In this document: positions 43,824 through 47,868 of the stretch, piece after piece
How positions within the stretch are numbered: position 1 is the stretch's first letter
How the letters are laid out: each line of letters begins with the position of its first letter
Source of the DNA: an uncultured Dorea sp.
GTDB lineage: Bacteria; Bacillota; Clostridia; Lachnospirales; Lachnospiraceae
Assembly: GCA_948602995.1 (NCBI GenBank)
Contig: CAPEBR010000026.1
Location: 1-47,868 of the forward strand
DNA: 47,868 nucleotides
Direction: 5' to 3'
The notes under the pieces: model-generated
Database searches by the model: none
The model's input: only the letters and a program-made list of their open reading frames with translations
What the model was told of the DNA's origin: nothing
Made by a program: the position numbers and the translations under genes

Positions 43824-44471
43824 TTAATCTGACAGCTCTGTAACGGATTCAATACAGCCATCTTTAATCATGATAATCTCATCTGCCTGTGCTGCAAGAT
43901 ACTTGCTGTGCGTTACTACAATGACGCATTTTCCAAGCTCATGCGCCGTTCTTTTTAGTAATTCTATAATCTCCCCTGCCGTGTTTTCATCAAGGTTACC
44001 CGTTGGCTCATCTGCAAGCAGCACTTTCGCGTTACTTGCCAGTGCCCTTGCAATGGCAACCCGCTGCTGCTGGCCGCCCGATAGCTGCAAAACATTTCTT
44101 TTCCAATCCTCACAAGGAATGTTTACTTTCTCCAATAAATCCTGGGGTTTTTTTGTTCCGCCAAGCCGCACGTTTTCCTCTGTCGTCAGATAATCAATCA
44201 AATTATAATTTTGAAAAACCAATGAAACATGATGCTTTCTGTGGTAGTTAAGCCCTTTTTTCTGTATATCCTCACCGTCATACAGAATGGTTCCTCTCAC
44301 AGGCAGATCCAGTCCTGCAAGCAGGGACAAGAACGTCGTTTTGCCTGCCCCGCTTGCACCAACAATCGTGTAAAACTTCTTTTCTTCAAACTGCATGGAA
44401 ACATTTTTTGAAATTTCTTTTTCTTTCTGTGATTTATAAGAATACTGCACATTTTTGACTTCTAATACCAT
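43824..44471 (-). CDS. ABC transporter ATP-binding protein, MacB/LolD type
   Basis: 215 residues: Walker A GASGAGKTT, Q-loop VFQNYNLIDYLT, signature LSGGQQQRVAIARALASNAKVLLADEPTGNLD, H-loop VTHSKYLA. Drives the two FtsX-type permeases upstream; mechanotransmission exporters of this kind often remove or sense antimicrobial peptides. Last gene of the operon, 12 bases after the permease. Confidence 0.93.
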   Translation of the reverse strand: MVLEVKNVQYSYKSQKEKEISKNVSMQFEEKKFYTIVGASGAGKTTFLSLLAGLDLPVRGTILYDGEDIQKKGLNYHRKHHVSLVFQNYNLIDYLTTEENVRLGGTKKPQDLLEKVNIPCEDWKRNVLQLSGGQQQRVAIARALASNAKVLLADEPTGNLDENTAGEIIELLKRTAHELGKCVIVVTHSKYLAAQADEIIMIKDGCIESVTELSD

Positions 44472-44483
44472 CTTTTTGTCCTC

Positions 44484-45932
44484 CTAACTAATTTCACTGA
44501 AAATATCTTTGGGATTTTTACGGGCAATCAGAATGCCGGCAGCCCCAACCGATATTACAACTAACAACGCTACGCCGAACCAATCGTACAGCATGAGTTC
44601 TGGTGTAACGGCGACGGAAACGCCTGTAACTGTTTCCTCTGAATCCACCGCATTTTTTGCAACTTTTCCTTCCTCTAAGACAGACTGTTCCGTTGCCTTT
44701 TGCACCTGCTGCTGCACAAGATAATCCGCTGTAATATCAGAAGTGGCGGGCGCAGCCGCAAAAGAGAGGAATAGGGCGGCGGCAGCGATCATGGATGCTT
44801 CCAATAATATCTGCCCGAATATTTTTATTTTCGGTGTGCCAAGGGCTAATAAAATTCCAATTTCCTGCACCCGCCCTTTCATCCAAAAAACGAATACTAA
44901 AAATAGGATGATCAGGCTGGCTCTTGCAACTACGATAACTAATATCTGGCTGACATTTTCCAAATCATTGAAATTTTTGGACATCTTATCAATATTTCTG
45001 TTGTTGTCAATCAAATCATAGCGTTCCCATCCAATATCCACTTTCTGTATCTCTTTTTTTATTTCATCGTATTGGTTCACGTCTGCCACTTTGAAATATG
45101 CTTTTTCGTACAATGCACCTGATGTGCTTCCTTCTGCTTTTTCTGGAAATCCTAAATCTGTAAATATAATATTTTCAGAACGGTAAGTATCTCCAGCCAT
45201 AACAGGCGTCATTTTCTGCTGAACCCTGTAAATCCCAACAATCTCCGCCCCAAAGACGGTTCCATTCTCTACATTACGGCGGTCATTGAATTGTATCCTG
45301 TTTCCAACCGACAGATTGTTTTTTTCGGCAAGTTCTTCTGAAATCACACATACATTGGCATCTTCCTCCGTTATCATCCGCCCATCCTTAATTGTTACAT
45401 TCCCTGACAGGACATTGGCATCCAATGCCATATCCTTATTGCCGATTAAGCTGACACAAAGTAAATCAGAGCTTTGGTCTACATCATCATCCTCAATTCT
45501 GGAAAAATCCACAGGATTCACTGCTGTGACGGCAGTTGTAATATTATATTCGGAAATTCCAGACACAGCGGCAATCTTTTCCATATCATTGATTAAAACC
45601 GTCTGGAACGAATTATCATACGATACCCTCCATGACGTACCATAGTTTGTTTCTATTTTTTCGACATTCACGCCATCGAAATTCCCTTCTTCCCCCTCGG
45701 TCTTTTTTGCAAGAATTTCATCCGCCCTGTTCCGCTTGTTTGCTTCGTTTGCTTCTATCAGAAATCCAGCCCCTACTGCCTGCTTTGTCTTATTCTGGGT
45801 GGCGATGCTTGCGTTTCGGCTGGCCATGCCCGATAGAAAAAACAGACTGATCATAAATACTACAAAAAACAGAAGTATGCTTTTGACTGGTTTGCGTATG
45901 ACCGAACGCCACGCCATTTGGAAACTATTCAT
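44484..45932 (-). CDS. FtsX-type ABC permease 2
   Basis: 482 residues. A first membrane segment (ILLFFVVFMISLFFLSGM), a large extracytoplasmic MacB-like domain (about 40-330) and three C-terminal membrane segments (ILVIVVARASLIILFLVFVFW; EASMIAAAALFLSFAAA; WFGVALLVVISVGAAGILIA), ending with RKNPKDIFSEIS. The FtsX signature GRVQEIGILLALGTPKIKIFGQILLE is present. Starts three bases after the stop of permease 1. Confidence 0.92.
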   Translation of the reverse strand: MNSFQMAWRSVIRKPVKSILLFFVVFMISLFFLSGMASRNASIATQNKTKQAVGAGFLIEANEANKRNRADEILAKKTEGEEGNFDGVNVEKIETNYGTSWRVSYDNSFQTVLINDMEKIAAVSGISEYNITTAVTAVNPVDFSRIEDDDVDQSSDLLCVSLIGNKDMALDANVLSGNVTIKDGRMITEEDANVCVISEELAEKNNLSVGNRIQFNDRRNVENGTVFGAEIVGIYRVQQKMTPVMAGDTYRSENIIFTDLGFPEKAEGSTSGALYEKAYFKVADVNQYDEIKKEIQKVDIGWERYDLIDNNRNIDKMSKNFNDLENVSQILVIVVARASLIILFLVFVFWMKGRVQEIGILLALGTPKIKIFGQILLEASMIAAAALFLSFAAAPATSDITADYLVQQQVQKATEQSVLEEGKVAKNAVDSEETVTGVSVAVTPELMLYDWFGVALLVVISVGAAGILIARKNPKDIFSEIS

Positions 45933-45935
45933 TGT

Positions 45936-47149
45936 CTATCCCTCCATTTTTGATAAAGTTTCTTTGGGGTTCGTTCTTAATATCGGGAGCAGGGAGACTA
46001 TGACTGCCGCCAATACAAGCAGGCTTCCCAAACCTGCCAGAAGGCCTATATCTTTGAACTGTAATAAAACCTCTAAAGAAATGTCTGTTCCAGATTCCGT
46101 AAGGAATCCTTGTAAAATGCCTGCCATAAAGTTTCCAAGACAACATGAGCCAAGGACAGCGAATGCAAAGACGAAAAATGATTCCATAAATACCTGTAAA
46201 AAAATACTGGCTTTTGATTTCCCAATACTGATAAAAATAGCAGTTTCTTTCTGCCGTGTCCGCATCCACATACAAAGCAGCAAAGATACGATCACTGTTC
46301 CTGCCAGAAGCGTTAGGGCAAGCATTAGCTTTGCAGCCCTGGTAATCTGTTCTAATGGCAGAGCCATTTGTTGATACAAGGTATCAGATGTCGTAGAATC
46401 TGCTTTATCAGATAAATATTTGTTCAATTCTTCCTCTAAGACGTTTAATTGCTCTGGCTTTTTGCAATAAACAGCAACTTTGGCATAACCGTCCGTTTCA
46501 AATAAATCCGAGTAGGAAATGTTATCTATGAATATCTGGTTTTCAATACGGTTTACAGAATCCATTCCTTCTGGCTGTTTGCTTTCATTTCCAGATAAAA
46601 AGATACCGACAATTTCCAGGGAAACCCGCTTTCCATTGGTATTTTCTAATTCTATTAAGTCTCCTAATTTTAATTGATTGGAATCCGCAAGATAAGAGTT
46701 GATAACGATCCCTTTTATGTCCCCCGCAATATAACTGCCAGATACAAGACGGTACACTCCTTCTGAAAACCCGCTGTCATTTTCCAGATTATCGTAGGAT
46801 AGAAGGGATGCTTTCTGATTGGTTGCTTCTGTAGAATCGCTGCCCGTAACCAATTGGAAATTTATAGGGAACGCATCGTTTTTTGCCAGACAATTTACTG
46901 TGGAAACTTCCTCTAAATCCTTTATCCATTCCACGTCATCAGGCGTAATCCTGTCATCCCCTTTCAAAATCTCCATGACAACTTTTGCTTTTGTTTTTTC
47001 TCCAATTGCTGTTTTTGAATCAGCCGTTGCACGGAGAATCATATTTGTGCTTAGTATCATGCTGCTCACAATGAGCAGCACAAAAAACAATAAGACTGTC
47101 TTGACTTTTTTCGCTTCAAATAACGAAACGCAAGCTGATAAAATGCCAT
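45936..47149 (-). CDS. FtsX-type ABC permease 1, frameshift near the start
   Basis: The ATG at 47149, after AGGAGGAAGG, gives MAFYQLAFRYLKRKK and runs out of frame in a run of six A (plus strand T6 at 47106-47111). The remaining 384 residues, from a TTG at 47090, carry a membrane segment (VLLIVSSMILSTN), the MacB-like outer domain and the C-terminal segments with RTRQKETAIFISIGKSKASIFLQVFMES, ending LRTNPKETLSKMEG. One more A would restore the whole protein. Either the run is phase-variable, read by slippage, or a base is missing in the sequence. Confidence 0.75.
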
Positions 47150-47164
47150 GTCTATTCCTTCCTC

Positions 47165-47698
47165 CTATTCATATTGGGTAATGATTACTTTTTCAGCTGT
47201 AAAATTTTCTGTATCGTCAAAATTCCCATAAAGCAGCAATGATGTTTTTTTCTTGATATCCGCTTTGGCAGCTTCACTGACCGTGGCTTCTCCAGTCGCT
47301 ATGCTTATCACTGCTTTTTGGAATATGCAGTTATCTCCATATTTAATAGTTACTTTTGCCCCCTCATTTTCGTACCCTTCCGCAGAGACGACAGCCTCGT
47401 CAATATGATCTGATGTTACCGGGTTGACCACGCATCCATGATCTGAAAACTCAATTACATGTCCCTGCAGATCAGATGCCGCAATTATTTCATCGCCATC
47501 CATACTCCCGATATCATTTGAATTGTTCTCATTGAAACTATCTTTTTTGTCAGAGTCTGTTGTGCCATTTTCAATATAAATATCCTTCGCTTCGCTTTCT
47601 CCGTTTGTGTCTGTGCCATTTGGCGTACCGCAGCCTGTCAAAGCAAAAATACTTGCCCCAACTACGAATGTCCGCATTAATTTTTTGTTCTTCATCAT
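47165..47698 (-). CDS. lipoprotein linked to the ABC exporter
   Basis: 177 residues with a type II signal peptide: MMKNKKLMRTFVVGASIFALTGC, lipobox LTGC at about 20-23. A low-complexity linker (TNGESEAKDIYIENG, NENNSNDIG) leads to a beta-rich domain (LQGHVIEFSDHGCVVNP; KVTIKYGDNCIFQKAVIS). It precedes the permeases, so it probably delivers or senses the substrate at the outer face. Family not recognised. ATG after GGCGG, weak. Confidence 0.75.
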   Translation of the reverse strand: MMKNKKLMRTFVVGASIFALTGCGTPNGTDTNGESEAKDIYIENGTTDSDKKDSFNENNSNDIGSMDGDEIIAASDLQGHVIEFSDHGCVVNPVTSDHIDEAVVSAEGYENEGAKVTIKYGDNCIFQKAVISIATGEATVSEAAKADIKKKTSLLLYGNFDDTENFTAEKVIITQYE

Positions 47699-47868
47699 TC
47701 TTTTCCGCCTTTCTTTTTGATATGTCTGTATTTAGAATTACGAAGCCATTGTATCTAAAAAACCTGCTAAAAATCCTGTAAATTACGAAAAGATATAAGT
47801 GACTTTTTAGAGAAAAAACGGTTATATGGTTGATGCTTGTAATGATGGGGAAACTGCCATGCTGTATG
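47699..47868. other. upstream region of the ABC operon, right end of window
   Basis: AT-rich, no gene seen. On the minus strand TACAAT (near 47750) could be a -10 box. The rest of the region lies beyond the window. Confidence 0.4.

Noticed and set aside
43595..43843. 82-codon frame after the ABC relic
   Set aside because: Composition follows the structured GC-rich repeat and the end overlaps the ATPase gene on the other strand; no similarity recognised.

Overview
The window looks like a chromosome segment of a Gram-positive gut anaerobe of the Lachnospiraceae (Clostridia). Grounds: diaminopimelate synthesis by LL-DAP aminotransferase, type I glutamine synthetase followed by an ANTAR regulator, an FMN riboswitch in front of ribD-ribE-ribBA-ribH, a clostridial-type ferredoxin/thioredoxin cluster under a Crp/Fnr-like regulator, strong AGGAGG ribosome binding sites, and many IS relics and short intergenic repeats. 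The genus is not determined.

Layout. 1-1.6 kb: IS4-like transposase with a frameshifted start. 1.8-6.1 kb: glnA behind a perfect promoter and a leader terminator, then ANTAR regulator, dapF and dapL. 6.1-9.3 kb: two GNAT acetyltransferases, a prolyl-tRNA editing protein and decayed transposon pieces. 9.5-12.8 kb: AT-rich island between IS relics, with a possible holin-like toxin peptide, a Sel1/TPR-type gene broken by an in-frame TAG, and a serine hydrolase. 13.2-14.2 kb: a decayed ISAs1 element and a 164-bp MITE side by side, with three copies of the same target site. 14.2-18.4 kb: riboflavin operon. 18.5-23.9 kb: a Wadjet/MksBEF-like condensin operon (jetA, jetB, jetC) with no jetD and with a TAG inside jetB. 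24.0-24.3 kb: tRNA-Gln(CUG) and tRNA-Pro(CGG). 24.5-26.6 kb: PIN-domain toxin-antitoxin pair and small unknown genes. 26.9-34.3 kb: rarA, an L,D-transpeptidase, a PilZ protein, an AraC regulator, glycogen phosphorylase and yccF. 34.5-43.8 kb: mixed functional and broken accessory genes (DUF6064 relic, DUF3267 peptidase-like protein, Crp/Fnr regulator with ferredoxin, 4Fe-4S membrane protein and thioredoxin, HxlR/flavin reductase pair, a Sir2 gene split by other DNA, HicBA, an ABC relic). 43.8-47.7 kb: a lipoprotein plus two FtsX-type permeases and an ATPase on the minus strand.

The most unusual pattern is how dispersed repeats cap genes. Three long perfect palindromes with arms containing TTGGGGACGGGG each lie across the 3' end of a gene (ribH, rarA, yccF). 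In all three the palindrome is read in the same frame, supplies the last residues (L/S-G-T-G) and supplies the TAA stop. A second repeat family (ends CTAGAGCGTGTTTG) supplies the TAG stop of the PilZ gene and of the Sir2 remnant, and its truncated copy abuts the stop of the AraC gene. Other notable points are the two isolated in-frame amber codons in otherwise intact frames, the JetD-less condensin operon, and a Crp/Fnr-type operator placed at about -41 in front of the ferredoxin operon.
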